Part shown: positions 1 through 8,451 of the stretch, piece after piece
How positions within the stretch are numbered: the first letter of the stretch is position 1
Layout: each line of letters begins with the position of its first letter
Source of the DNA: Chthonomonas sp.
GTDB lineage: Bacteria; Armatimonadota; Fimbriimonadia; Fimbriimonadales; Fimbriimonadaceae
Direction: 5' to 3'
Assembly (NCBI GenBank): GCA_016788585.1
Contig: JAEURP010000007.1
Location: 64,001-128,000, forward strand
Length of the DNA stretch: 64,000 nucleotides
Program-made: the position numbers and the translations under genes
The notes under the pieces: model-generated
The model's database searches: none
What the model was told of the DNA's origin: nothing
What the model saw: the letters and a program-made list of their open reading frames with translations, nothing else

Positions 1-1443
1 GCGGTGGATCGCAAACAAGCCTATTGCGGACAGCGTCAACAGTACGAGCACGATCCATGCGCCTTCGTGAAACTTGGTCCCGAGAACCACGATGGCCACG
101 ATTCCTGTGCAAAGCCCACCGATGCCGTTGATCGCAATCTTCATCGGCCAGCCCGCACCCCGAACTTTCTGCCAATGCCGGACCATTCCCGTTTGTGAAA
201 GAGTGAACGCTGTGAAGACGCCGACGGCGTAAAGTGGAAGCAATAGGTCGAGCTGCCCTTTGAAATGGATAATCAGAGCCACCGCCAGCACGCCCAGCAC
301 AATAACACCGTTCTGGAAGACAAGGCGGTCACCCAGTCGAGCGAGTGGCCTTGGCAAGTAGCCATCACGAGCCAAGATGCTAGCCAGTCTTGGAAAGTCC
401 GCGAAAGCAGTGTTGGCCGCCAAGATGAGAATCACTGCCGTCGCCATTTGTATAAAGAAGAACCCAGCGGTGTTCTGACCATAGACGAAAGCTGCGATTT
501 GAGAAACTACGGTCCGATACTCTGGGTTGGCCGTGGCATAGAGGTTCAAAGTCGGCAGATGTTGCATTAGGAAACCGGTTCCAAGGAACATGGTTATCAT
601 CATTGCCGCAAGCCACCCAAGGCTCCTTGAGGCATTCGTAGCGGCCGGTGATCGAAACGCTGGTACACCATTGCTTATTGCCTCGACCCCCGTCAGTGCC
701 ACGCATCCAGCAGAAAATGCCCGGAGCAAGACGAAGATCATCGGAAATGCGGCTTCCTTTCCAATGACACCGGGGTCTGCATTTATGGCCTGAACCGGCG
801 CAGGCATCCCCCAAACCTTCACGACCCCAAGAATGATCATCACGACCATGCCAATAACAAAACCATAGCTCGGAAGGGCAAACAACATGCTTGATTCTCG
901 CAAGCCGCGCAGGTTCGCCCACATCAAAAGGCAAATGAAAGCAACGCTCAGGGGCACAAGAGCCCAATGCAGCGTAGGGAAAGCCGAGACGAGGGCGGCC
1001 ACGCCAGCTGCTACGCTCACGGCGACTGTCAATACATAGTCGATGAGAAGCGCAGACCCTGCAATGATCGCCGGACGCTCGCCAAGATTCTTGGACGCCA
1101 CGATGTACGAGCCGCCCCCATTTGGATACGCCCGAACCGTTTGTTGATAGCTAATAACAACCAGCAAATACAACGCGCAAACGGACAAGGTGATGGCCGG
1201 CTGAAGACCAATTGCAGTAGCGCTAGCCAAAATCAGGACACAAGTAATGGCCTCGGTCGCATAGGCCGCCGAGCTAAGAGCATCAGAAGCAAATACCGGA
1301 AGGCCGAAGAATAGCGAAAGCCGTTCGTGGTGAGCTCGAGCCGATGGTATGGGTTTGCCTAGCAATAGTTGCCGCACTTGAGCGACTCGAGATTCAGATT
1401 TTGGAAGTGCCACAGACCTATCCAAGATGACTTCAAAGCGCAT
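1..1443 (-). CDS. APC-family amino-acid permease (C-terminus beyond window)
   Basis: The minus-strand frame is open from 1443 to the window edge, giving 481 codons without a stop, so the gene is cut. The translation is very hydrophobic, with about ten or more membrane segments. It carries features of the amino acid/polyamine/organocation family: a small-residue first helix (SSAAYATEA), a glycine-rich stretch (PNGGGSYIVA), and the GTKFHEGAWIV loop typical of long APC permeases with an extra C-terminal domain. It should import or exchange amino acids across the inner membrane; the substrate cannot be told. ATG at 1443 is the longest sensible start; GTG at 1413 is an alternative and gives a more usual N-terminus. 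The missing end may hold a universal-stress-like domain, as in long members of this group. Confidence 0.85.
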   Translation of the reverse strand, partial: MRFEVILDRSVALPKSESRVAQVRQLLLGKPIPSARAHHERLSLFFGLPVFASDALSSAAYATEAITCVLILASATAIGLQPAITLSVCALYLLVVISYQQTVRAYPNGGGSYIVASKNLGERPAIIAGSALLIDYVLTVAVSVAAGVAALVSAFPTLHWALVPLSVAFICLLMWANLRGLRESSMLFALPSYGFVIGMVVMIILGVVKVWGMPAPVQAINADPGVIGKEAAFPMIFVLLRAFSAGCVALTGVEAISNGVPAFRSPAATNASRSLGWLAAMMITMFLGTGFLMQHLPTLNLYATANPEYRTVVSQIAAFVYGQNTAGFFFIQMATAVILILAANTAFADFPRLASILARDGYLPRPLARLGDRLVFQNGVIVLGVLAVALIIHFKGQLDLLLPLYAVGVFTAFTLSQTGMVRHWQKVRGAGWPMKIAINGIGGLCTGIVAIVVLGTKFHEGAWIVLVLLTLSAIGLFAIHR

Positions 1444-1797
1444 CAAGAACCCATCAAGACCCAGCGATCGATATCAAGAATTTATCAAGACTTGACTTGG
1501 TGGCCCGGATCAGGGTGCCACCGATTAAAGTCCACATGCCCCGGTCCCGCGCGATAGCAAGGGAGCTCGAACAGGAGAGGGGTTTGTAGGGCTGGGGTGA
1601 TTACAACTTCAGGGATTGCGGTGACGGAGGTGTATGATGGGTTGTGATGATCGAGAGTCGTCCCACATTCCCTGGCACACATGCCACTACCTTTCACCCC
1701 GGGCCACGCAAGTGGGCTACCGATGAAGGCGACACGACGCATGAGCTGGTTTCGCATAAATCTTGGAGTGCGGCGAGCAATCGCCGCTAGCCATGGC
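1444..1797. repeat. Gene-poor interval with repeat and hairpin
   Basis: No convincing gene lies between the permease start and the DUF429 stop. The interval holds a copy of a 25-base element at 1693-1718 (starts TTCACCCCGGGC, ends AAGTGGGCT) that recurs in the 33.6-34.0 kb island. It also holds a perfect hairpin at 1770-1787 with arms GCGGCGA and TCGCCGC around a GCAA loop. A 90-codon minus-strand frame at 1485-1757 spans these repeats and looks like chance or repeat-derived coding. The hairpin lies just beyond the DUF429 stop but has no T tract. Confidence 0.5.
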
Positions 1798-2490
1798 TCA
1801 GTACCACATCGCCATTCGGAGGCCAGTTGGGCTCATTTCGCACTCAGCAGGACACGTGAGGGCCTTACCCGCTGCGATCCTCCGGGCTGTCCATAGGGCG
1901 GCAAAGGCATCCAAAATGTCGTCATCGGCTACTCTCGATGGTACATATCTGGCTCGGATACCGGGGAAGGCGTCGGGGCCAAAGGTGGCTTCAACCAAGG
2001 CGATCCGCTCCATAAATCCGGAGCCGCTCTTCTTTGGGTGAACCATGGGAGTTTCAGCGTTCCACGAATTGAAGCAAAGTTCGGGATGGACCTCGTAGAT
2101 AATGTTTTGAAACTCGGGTCGGGCTCGCAGCAACTCATCCACTTCCCTCACCTTGAGGTAAATGCCAAAAGCCTGGGCAGGTACGCCCTTGCCATCGACT
2201 GATCTGGTAATCGCATCGGCAGTTTGACGATCCTTGGCCGCCAACGCGGGCAGAATTGGAGCAGGGAAGACCGAACTCTTTCGTTTGCCCAAAAGCTTTC
2301 TGGCCGCCACATCGCATTGTCGCGCGCCGGACTCGACTAAGCCGATTGGGATATCGATGGCCACGACCTTTGGCTGATAGTCATCAATGAACTGTTCGAG
2401 GTCAGAGACGTGATGCGAGTCCAGCCCTCCATCCACAGTTTGTGAGATCGCAATCCAGGCGTTCTTGCAGCCGTCCACTCCAACTAGCAT
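1798..2490 (-). CDS. DUF429 domain protein
   Basis: This 230-residue protein starts with MLVGVDGCKNAWI, the typical N-terminus of DUF429 proteins, which have an RNase H-like fold. Conserved-looking pieces follow: VAIDIPIGL around residue 45, and later EVHPELCFNSWN and ADDDILDAFAALWTA near the C-terminus. No biochemical role is established for the family; an acid-residue nuclease-like core is a structural guess. The frame is open 65 codons further upstream to 2685, but that extension overlaps the divergent E2 gene and matches nothing, so ATG at 2490 is chosen. It shares a 61-base divergent intergenic region with the E2 gene. Confidence 0.85.
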   Translation of the reverse strand: MLVGVDGCKNAWIAISQTVDGGLDSHHVSDLEQFIDDYQPKVVAIDIPIGLVESGARQCDVAARKLLGKRKSSVFPAPILPALAAKDRQTADAITRSVDGKGVPAQAFGIYLKVREVDELLRARPEFQNIIYEVHPELCFNSWNAETPMVHPKKSGSGFMERIALVEATFGPDAFPGIRARYVPSRVADDDILDAFAALWTARRIAAGKALTCPAECEMSPTGLRMAMWY

Positions 2491-2551
2491 TTGCAGACGG
2501 TACCTCCGAGACAAGAACCGAAACCTAAGACCCGAGTAAACTAGAGCCAGC

Positions 2552-3850
2552 ATGCCAACCGAGATTCTGATGCCCGAATTGGGCGAAGGCGTACACGAGG
2601 GCACCGTCAGCCGATGGCTGAAAAATGTCGGCGATTTCGTCAAGGAAGATGAGCCCGTCGTCGAGATCATGACCGACAAGGTCAATACCGAACTCGGCGC
2701 GCCTGCCAGCGGCTACCTGACTCAGATTCTTATTCAAGAAGGCGAACCTGTTGAGGTTTTTGCGGCGATGGGCATGATCGGCACCGAAGAGGAAGCCAAG
2801 AGTGGTGCTGCTGCACCTGCTCCGGCTACCCCCAGTGAACCCAAAACAGTCCCGGCAGCCGAGGAGCCAATCGCCTCTACGATTGAGATCGCCGATTCGA
2901 TGTTCAGCAATGTTGCTCATCAGAACGTTGTCGAGCCCGAGGGCCGAGTTTGGTTCACCCCGGTAGTTCGAGCCATCCAGAAGGAACATGGCCTTACGGA
3001 CGGTCAATTGCTATCCATCCAAGGCACTGGAGCCGACGGTCGAGTCACGAAGAAAGATGTTGAAGCCTTCCTGGGTGGAGCCAAGCCAGCATCGAAGCCA
3101 ACTGCGGCAGCTCCCGAGGTGAAAGCCGCACCGCCGATTGTCGCTGGCCCAGACCAAACCACCGAGAAGCTCGCCGGTATGCGGAAGATGATTGCCGAGG
3201 CGATGGTTCGCAGCCATGCGATCCCGACGGTCAGCACGATGGCCGAGGTGGACGTGACCAAGCTCGTCGCCTTCCGCGCCGAGAACAAGGAATCCTTCCC
3301 GGCTCAATTCGGCGTCAAGCTCACCTACACGCCGTTCTTCATCAAGGCGCTTGCTGAGGGGCTCATGGAGTTCCCACTCGTCAACGCTTCGCTTCAACCT
3401 GATTACACGCTCATCAAGAACAAGAATGTTCACATGGGTGTTGCCGTCTCGCTCGGTAAAAATGGCGATGAAGGCCTGATCGTTCCCGTGATTCGAGACT
3501 GCAACACGAAGTCCTTGATCGACATTGCTAAGGATTTGGAAGAGATCGCGGCCAAAGCTCGCTCGAACCAACTCGGCGTGGCTGATGTTCAGGGCGGCAC
3601 GTTCACTCTTACCAACCCTGGCTCTTACGGAGCAGTGCTCGGGACGCCGATGATCAACGCGCCTCAAGCGGCAATCCTTGGCACGTACACGATTAAGCAA
3701 GTTCCGGTGATCATCGACGGTATGATCGCGATCCGCTCGGTTATGAATTTGGTCCTGACGTACGACCACCGAATCATTGATGGCTCGGTTGCCGGCAAAT
3801 TCTTGTTAAGTGTGAAGAAGAAGCTCGAAAATTTTGAGTTTTTTAAGTGA
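2552..3850 (+). CDS. Dihydrolipoyllysine acyltransferase, E2 of a 2-oxo-acid dehydrogenase
   Basis: The E2 core subunit transfers acyl groups from E1 to coenzyme A in pyruvate, 2-oxoglutarate or branched-chain 2-oxo-acid dehydrogenase complexes. The 432 residues show the standard order. A lipoyl domain (1-78) has the lipoylated lysine at K43 in TDKVN. An Ala/Pro/Glu linker follows, then an E3/E1-binding domain at about 134-174 (FTPVVRAIQKEHGL, GRVTKKDVEAF), a second linker, and a catalytic domain from about 200. The active-site motif DHRIIDG places H406 and D410. The lipoyl motif and single lipoyl domain fit branched-chain or pyruvate E2 best, but the substrate is not certain. No E1 or E3 gene is adjacent, which is unusual for an operon gene. 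Confidence 0.93.
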   Translation: MPTEILMPELGEGVHEGTVSRWLKNVGDFVKEDEPVVEIMTDKVNTELGAPASGYLTQILIQEGEPVEVFAAMGMIGTEEEAKSGAAAPAPATPSEPKTVPAAEEPIASTIEIADSMFSNVAHQNVVEPEGRVWFTPVVRAIQKEHGLTDGQLLSIQGTGADGRVTKKDVEAFLGGAKPASKPTAAAPEVKAAPPIVAGPDQTTEKLAGMRKMIAEAMVRSHAIPTVSTMAEVDVTKLVAFRAENKESFPAQFGVKLTYTPFFIKALAEGLMEFPLVNASLQPDYTLIKNKNVHMGVAVSLGKNGDEGLIVPVIRDCNTKSLIDIAKDLEEIAAKARSNQLGVADVQGGTFTLTNPGSYGAVLGTPMINAPQAAILGTYTIKQVPVIIDGMIAIRSVMNLVLTYDHRIIDGSVAGKFLLSVKKKLENFEFFK

Positions 3851-3954
3851 TTTCGGTTAGGGTTTGTTCGGATTAGTTCGGGTGGTTCGGTTTTGACTAA
3901 CGAATCAAACCCAAACCAATCCTCACGAACCCAAACCAACCCCAACAAAAGACT
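3851..3954. repeat. Imperfect inverted G/T- and C/A-rich intergenic repeat
   Basis: Between E2 and ispH the left half is G/T rich (GGTTAGGGTTTG, TTCGGGTGGTTCGG) and the right half is C/A rich (CAAACCCAAACCAATCC, AACCCAAACCAACCCC), so the two can pair imperfectly. Similar CCCAAAC/CCCTAACC strings follow nadE at about 50049-50081, and a clean GGGGTTT array lies at 33339-33382. It may act as a weak hairpin between the two genes; no T tract is present, so a terminator role is uncertain. Confidence 0.5.
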
Positions 3955-4896
3955 GTGAACCAAATCATCCTCGCCGCACCAAGAGGCTTCTGCGCCGGAG
4001 TCGCATATGCCATTGAAGTGGTCGAGTTGGCTTTGCAAGTTCACGGAGCACCCCTGTATGTTCGCCATGCCATCGTGCACAACGAGTTCGTGGTTAAGAG
4101 TTTCGAGAAGCGCGGCGTGATCTTTGTGGAGACGATTGAGGAAATTCCAGAGGGTATGCCGGTCGTGTTTTCAGCCCACGGCGTCTCACCGGAGGTTCGA
4201 CAACAGGCTTCAGAACGCCACCTTAAGGTCATCGATGCGAGTTGCCCGCTCGTGATTAAGGTCCACAACGAGGCCAAGCGTTACTTGGCCCGCGACTACC
4301 ACTTTATTTACATCGGCCACGTGGGTCACGTCGAGGCCGAAGGCACGATGGGTGAGGCTCCGGGACGAATGGTCTTGGTGGAAACGCCCGAAGACGCCGA
4401 AGCGCTCGAAATTCCGCACTACGACAAGTTGGCAGTTCTTACGCAGACCACCCTAAGCGTTGACGAAGTAAATGCGACGATGGCGGTTCTTCGCCGCCGC
4501 TTCCCGCATTTGGAAACTCCGGCCAAGGAGGACATTTGCTACGCAACCACCAACCGTCAGGCTTCGGTGAAGGAACTGGCGAGAAAGTGCGACCTGGTGC
4601 TCGTCGTTGGATCCACAACAAGTAGCAATAGCAACCGCCTACGCGAGGTCGCCGAAGCTCACGGGGCGACGAGTTACTTGCTGATGTCGCCCGAGCAGGT
4701 TCAGCAAGAGTGGGTCGAGAAGCATCAGAGCATCGGAATCACGAGCGGCGCGAGTACTCCTGAGTCGCTCGTCGAGGCGATCATTGGCGAGCTCTTGCGG
4801 CTGAAGCCTGATGTTCCGGTCTCCGTTCTTGAGGTTGTGAAAGAGGACGTGCACTTTATGCCGCCGCGAAACCTCATCGAACTCGCGCTCAAGTGA
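3955..4896 (+). CDS. ispH: 4-hydroxy-3-methylbut-2-enyl diphosphate reductase (IspH/LytB)
   Basis: IspH is the last enzyme of the MEP isoprenoid pathway and reduces HMBPP to IPP and DMAPP using a [4Fe-4S] cluster. The 313-residue product has the three cluster cysteines in family context: C13 (RGFCAGV), C97 (DASCPLV) and C195 (DICYATTNRQ). It also has the substrate-site strings VHNEFVV, SAHGVSPEV, TQTTLSVDE and SSNSNRL, and the final GASTPE loop. Length is normal. The start is GTG at 3955; no ATG gives a complete N-terminus. It overlaps the stop of the convergent GH65 gene by 8 bases. Confidence 0.97.
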   Translation: MNQIILAAPRGFCAGVAYAIEVVELALQVHGAPLYVRHAIVHNEFVVKSFEKRGVIFVETIEEIPEGMPVVFSAHGVSPEVRQQASERHLKVIDASCPLVIKVHNEAKRYLARDYHFIYIGHVGHVEAEGTMGEAPGRMVLVETPEDAEALEIPHYDKLAVLTQTTLSVDEVNATMAVLRRRFPHLETPAKEDICYATTNRQASVKELARKCDLVLVVGSTTSSNSNRLREVAEAHGATSYLLMSPEQVQQEWVEKHQSIGITSGASTPESLVEAIIGELLRLKPDVPVSVLEVVKEDVHFMPPRNLIELALK

Positions 4897-6739
4897 CTGT
4901 GACTTTGTCGCCGACGATTTCGAGATCGTAAGTTCGCCCAAGAACCTTGACTCCCTTTATGGTCATGCGCTTCCACTTTGCGGGCAAGTTCGGATTGCAA
5001 CTGAGCCAATAGCCATTGCGCAAGGGTGTCTTCCACGCCGCCTTCCGAGGTTCTCCAAGGTCGATCCGAAGGCCCGCAAACCCGTAGAGCACCGTTTGAA
5101 GGCACCCTCCGGCACCCGTCGTGAAGTACGTGACATCCTTATTGCGCTTCTCACTAAACAGCATCAACGGATGCTGGGTGAAATCTTGCCAAGATTGCTT
5201 CCATGTCGCATAAGCTTTGTCTGATTCGCCTATGCGGGCATAGATAGTTGCGTGGACGCTATCGGTCATCGCTGGGCCATTCTTGATCACTTTGTCCGCG
5301 AAGCGATCGAGCATTACGCTTGCTTCGGCCTCGGCGGCTTTGAACTGCAGGGGATAGATCGCCAAGACTGCGGCCGCTTGCTTGTAGCTCTTAATGGCGT
5401 CGCCGTCGTACGTTAAGAACGACTGTTGGTCGCGGGGAAGCTTAAATAGGTCACGCCCCACTGCCATGTTTGCGACGAGGTTCGTATAGAGATCATTGTC
5501 GCCTATGTGAAACTCGTCTGGGCTCATGGTTCCCTTAAAATCCTGCCCAGTTGCGCGGTCCTCATAGAATGCTGCAACTGCCTTCCTCACGCTCTCCGCA
5601 TCGGCCCGCTCGACCAATCCGAGGGCGGCCGCTTGTTGCATCGCAAAGGAAACCGTTCCTGAAATATGGTGCTGATACTTGCTGGGGCCGGGCACGGTTT
5701 CTCGTCCAGAGACGCTCGATTCCCAGGGGTACATTGCCGCCAAGGGCTTCGCTGGCGCATTGCCTAAGTTTCCTTTTCCTGTTGGCCGTCCAGCCTTAGC
5801 CCAAGCGATGTAATTTTCTCGGGCGGCGCCTAGCTTCTCAAGTCGGTAAAGCGGGATCGTAGCGGCCGCATCAGGATCGAGCAGGGAAAGGGCAGGGAAG
5901 ACCCAAAGGTCCGCATCCCAAAAAACGTGACCGAAGTATTGCCGACTGGAAAGTCCCATCGGGCTGACCGCAATCTCATTGACGGGTTGAATGGCCGTTC
6001 GCAGATAGAAAAGGAAAGATCGGATAGCCTGTTGATCTTCAACAGGGCCTTCGATCAAAATGTCCGTCCTCCAAAAATCCTTCCAAAACAGCTCAGCGCG
6101 GTTTAGGATTGTATCGAAATCGTCCGGCGGCGGATTCCCATCATCGAAATTGGCGGGGACGTAATAAGTCTGATCGAACTCATCCTCGATGTACTTGTCC
6201 TTTCCGGGCGTCATTTGGGCAGTGTCTTTAGCCTTCATTGACCAGCGCTCGCCATAAACGGGTGAGCCAAACGGGTCGACGCACGCTTCGCGAACCACCA
6301 CAATTTGCCGACCCTTGTCCTTGTTGATCCAGCTTGTTTTCAACACGCCATTGCGAAGGTCAAGTTCTTGCCGATAAACCGAAGAGGAGTCGCGATGCAG
6401 CGGAGGAGGAGCCTCGCGACTCGTATACCAATCGGAAACAGGCACAATCCGTTCCTCACCATTTGGTTCATAGGATTCCAAGCTGAACGCCGGTAGTTGC
6501 GTGCCGCTTTCCAAGATCGGACTTCCTGAGCGAGAAATACGAACTCCAATTCTGCCGTTCCAGAGCAGTGCCGGCGTCGGCTCGCTGAAATCGGTGGTCG
6601 TTAGAACCCAAGGGTCGTTGCCACTCACTTGTTCACTTGAGCCAGTTGCTGACGTCGAGGGCCCTTGACAGCCCACCAAGACCAAAGGCAAGCCGACCAG
6701 TAAGAGTCGCACTGTCTCAAACTTTTTCACGGGCTGCAT
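4889..6739 (-). CDS. GH65-like glycoside hydrolase/phosphorylase lipoprotein
   Basis: The product looks like a GH65-family (alpha/alpha)6-barrel enzyme exported as a lipoprotein. The N-terminus is a short signal ending in LVLVGC (Cys 24 from the ATG at 6739), so it should be anchored in a membrane on the non-cytoplasmic side. Family strings are FWDADLWVFPAL (about 273-284), PWESSVSGRE (about 338-347) and PDEFHIG followed by DNDLYTN, which aligns with the PDEYH segment holding the GH65 general acid (E409 here). GH65 enzymes act on alpha-glucosides such as maltose, trehalose, kojibiose or glucosyl-galactosyl links. Substrate is unknown. GTG at 6712, four bases after the murQ stop, is an equally good start; ATG 6739 overlaps murQ by 23 bases. 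Its place after murQ suggests co-transcription with sugar salvage genes. Confidence 0.82.
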   Translation of the reverse strand: MQPVKKFETVRLLLVGLPLVLVGCQGPSTSATGSSEQVSGNDPWVLTTTDFSEPTPALLWNGRIGVRISRSGSPILESGTQLPAFSLESYEPNGEERIVPVSDWYTSREAPPPLHRDSSSVYRQELDLRNGVLKTSWINKDKGRQIVVVREACVDPFGSPVYGERWSMKAKDTAQMTPGKDKYIEDEFDQTYYVPANFDDGNPPPDDFDTILNRAELFWKDFWRTDILIEGPVEDQQAIRSFLFYLRTAIQPVNEIAVSPMGLSSRQYFGHVFWDADLWVFPALSLLDPDAAATIPLYRLEKLGAARENYIAWAKAGRPTGKGNLGNAPAKPLAAMYPWESSVSGRETVPGPSKYQHHISGTVSFAMQQAAALGLVERADAESVRKAVAAFYEDRATGQDFKGTMSPDEFHIGDNDLYTNLVANMAVGRDLFKLPRDQQSFLTYDGDAIKSYKQAAAVLAIYPLQFKAAEAEASVMLDRFADKVIKNGPAMTDSVHATIYARIGESDKAYATWKQSWQDFTQHPLMLFSEKRNKDVTYFTTGAGGCLQTVLYGFAGLRIDLGEPRKAAWKTPLRNGYWLSCNPNLPAKWKRMTIKGVKVLGRTYDLEIVGDKVTVT

Positions 6740-7529
6740 CCAGAACGGCCCGTACATTCCACTGATGCGCTTCAAGTTGGTCATTAGCTTCTATTTCGGT
6801 CAGATTGCTCAGTTCGCGCACAATTCTTACGCAGCGCTCCTTCAATTTTTGGTTCTTTGCCTTCACATCGACCATCAGGTTCTCGATCACCTTTCCGCTC
6901 AGGACCATGGCGATAGTACTGATCCGATTCAGAACAAGCTTCTGCGCAGTTCCTGCCTTCAGCCTCGTACTGCCCGTAAGCACTTCCGGCCCAGTCTCCA
7001 GAACGATGCCCAGATCTGCATCGTCGAGCAAAGGAGCGGCTTTGTTATTGACGACGGCGCAGGTCCAAATTCCCTTAGCCCGCGCATGTCGGATGGCTCC
7101 GATCACGAAGGGAGTTCGACCAGAGGCGGCCAACCCAATAACAATATCGTTTCGGCTGGCGCCAAGCTGATTTAGTAACTCAATTGGCGCGGTTGGGTCA
7201 TCTTCGGCATCCTCAACGGCCTGCCCCATCGCTGCATCGCCCCCGGCATGCAAAGCAACAAAACGGTCGGCATCGATGCCAAAGGTGGGGGGCATTTCAG
7301 CGGCATCCATTGCGGCGATGCGGCCGGAAGTACCGGCTCCAACATAGATGATTCGTCCGCCCGCCATAAAGGCCTTAGCCGCACGCTCTGCTGCGGTGGC
7401 AATTGGGGCTTCGGCGGCTTTGAGCGCTTTGAACACTGCCATCTCCTCCTCGTTCATGAGGCGCACCATCTCTTGGGCAGACATGCGATCCAAGCTAAAG
7501 GAGCGCGGGTTTCGTTTTTCAGTACTCAT
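6717..7529 (-). CDS. murQ: N-acetylmuramic acid 6-phosphate etherase
   Basis: MurQ cleaves the lactyl ether of MurNAc-6-phosphate to give GlcNAc-6-phosphate and D-lactate during peptidoglycan recycling in the cytoplasm. The 270-residue protein has the SIS-domain signature VGAGTSGRIAAMDAAEMPP with the catalytic glutamate in DAAEMPP. It also has the second sugar-phosphate loop (GLAASGRTPFVIGA), NNKAAPLLDDAD, the GPEVLTGSTRLKAGTAQK segment and the NLMVDVKAKNQKL tail. Its ATG overlaps the stop of the upstream kinase by four bases (ATGA), so the two are translationally coupled; the GH65 lipoprotein follows directly. Confidence 0.97.
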   Translation of the reverse strand: MSTEKRNPRSFSLDRMSAQEMVRLMNEEEMAVFKALKAAEAPIATAAERAAKAFMAGGRIIYVGAGTSGRIAAMDAAEMPPTFGIDADRFVALHAGGDAAMGQAVEDAEDDPTAPIELLNQLGASRNDIVIGLAASGRTPFVIGAIRHARAKGIWTCAVVNNKAAPLLDDADLGIVLETGPEVLTGSTRLKAGTAQKLVLNRISTIAMVLSGKVIENLMVDVKAKNQKLKERCVRIVRELSNLTEIEANDQLEAHQWNVRAVLDAAREKV

Positions 7530-8401
7530 TTTCGATGGATAGACCTGGCGATTTTCATAGCCCCTTCAATTGGAGTGAGCGGAGGGCAGTACGTGGGCAT
7601 CCGCAGATAGATGCCAAAGATCTTGGGAACATAGTGTGAGGCTTCCCAAAAGCCGCCCGAGAGGAAAACCTTGAACTGCCTTTCGGGAAAACCCTGATTC
7701 CGCATGTGCTCGAGCGTAAGGTCGGCCAAGGGCTGCATTGCTTCTCCGAGGATACTCTGGCACGGTTCATTCCCGTCGGTTGCCAGGGCCGCCACCCAAC
7801 TCCCAACCTGGGCAATCTCGGCTTGTGGAGAGGGCCGGCGGTAGATCTCCGCAAGCCACGTTGATACTCCCCCTGGGCCATATGTAGCATCCAACTTATC
7901 GAAGAGGTGTGGAAGTTCCGCGCCGGCTACCAGGAATCGCGCTAAGGCTGTACGGCCCGCAAAGAACCCGCTCCCGCAATCGCTGATCATCGGACCGCCG
8001 CCCCCAGATTTCACCATTTGGTTAGCGGAATCAAAACTACACACCCCCGATCCTGTGCCCGAAATCACGCAGACCGCATTGGGGTCGTTGCAAGCCGCTA
8101 GACTCGACAATGTATCGGGAAACGCGTGCCAACGACCGGGCACGATGCTTGCCAGAAGGGCCTCCGCATCGAGCTTGTCCTGCGCAGTCAGGATGCCAGC
8201 CATACAGATAACGCCGGTGCCAACCTCGTCGATGCCCGAGAGCACCTGTGTCAGGTTGGTAATAAGTTCATTTCTCGGGGTCGCTGCCCAATTCGCGGGC
8301 CCACCCACGGGTTCTGCGAGAACCGCCCCATCATCTGCTTCCAAGCGGGCCCGGCACTTGGTGCCACCACAGTCCAAGGCTAAAAAGGAAGTCGCTGGCA
8401 T
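7526..8401 (-). CDS. BadF/BadG-type sugar kinase, likely MurNAc/GlcNAc kinase
   Basis: The 291-residue ASKHA-fold kinase has the phosphate-1 motif ALDCGGTKCRARL near the N-terminus, a phosphate-2 region ICVISGTGSGVC at about 155, an adenosine motif FLSGGFWEAS, and a WLAEIYR helical piece. Proteins of this BadF/BadG/BcrA family include GlcNAc kinase and MurK, which phosphorylates MurNAc and GlcNAc. The coupling to murQ by a four-base overlap makes supply of MurNAc-6-phosphate to MurQ the natural role; substrate specificity is inferred from context. ATG at 8401 is preferred over an upstream TTG at 8425 because family members start just before the DCGGT motif. It diverges from the GT9 gene. Confidence 0.87.
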   Translation of the reverse strand: MPATSFLALDCGGTKCRARLEADDGAVLAEPVGGPANWAATPRNELITNLTQVLSGIDEVGTGVICMAGILTAQDKLDAEALLASIVPGRWHAFPDTLSSLAACNDPNAVCVISGTGSGVCSFDSANQMVKSGGGGPMISDCGSGFFAGRTALARFLVAGAELPHLFDKLDATYGPGGVSTWLAEIYRRPSPQAEIAQVGSWVAALATDGNEPCQSILGEAMQPLADLTLEHMRNQGFPERQFKVFLSGGFWEASHYVPKIFGIYLRMPTYCPPLTPIEGAMKIARSIHRK

Positions 8402-8451
8402 GTCAGAATCTTGGTCGTGATTCAAGTTCTACCTGGAATGGAGCTACTTCG

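Noticed and set aside
1485-1757. 90-codon minus-strand frame in the 1.4-1.8 kb gap
   Set aside because: It spans repeats shared with another gene-poor region, has no recognisable domain and no credible ribosome site.
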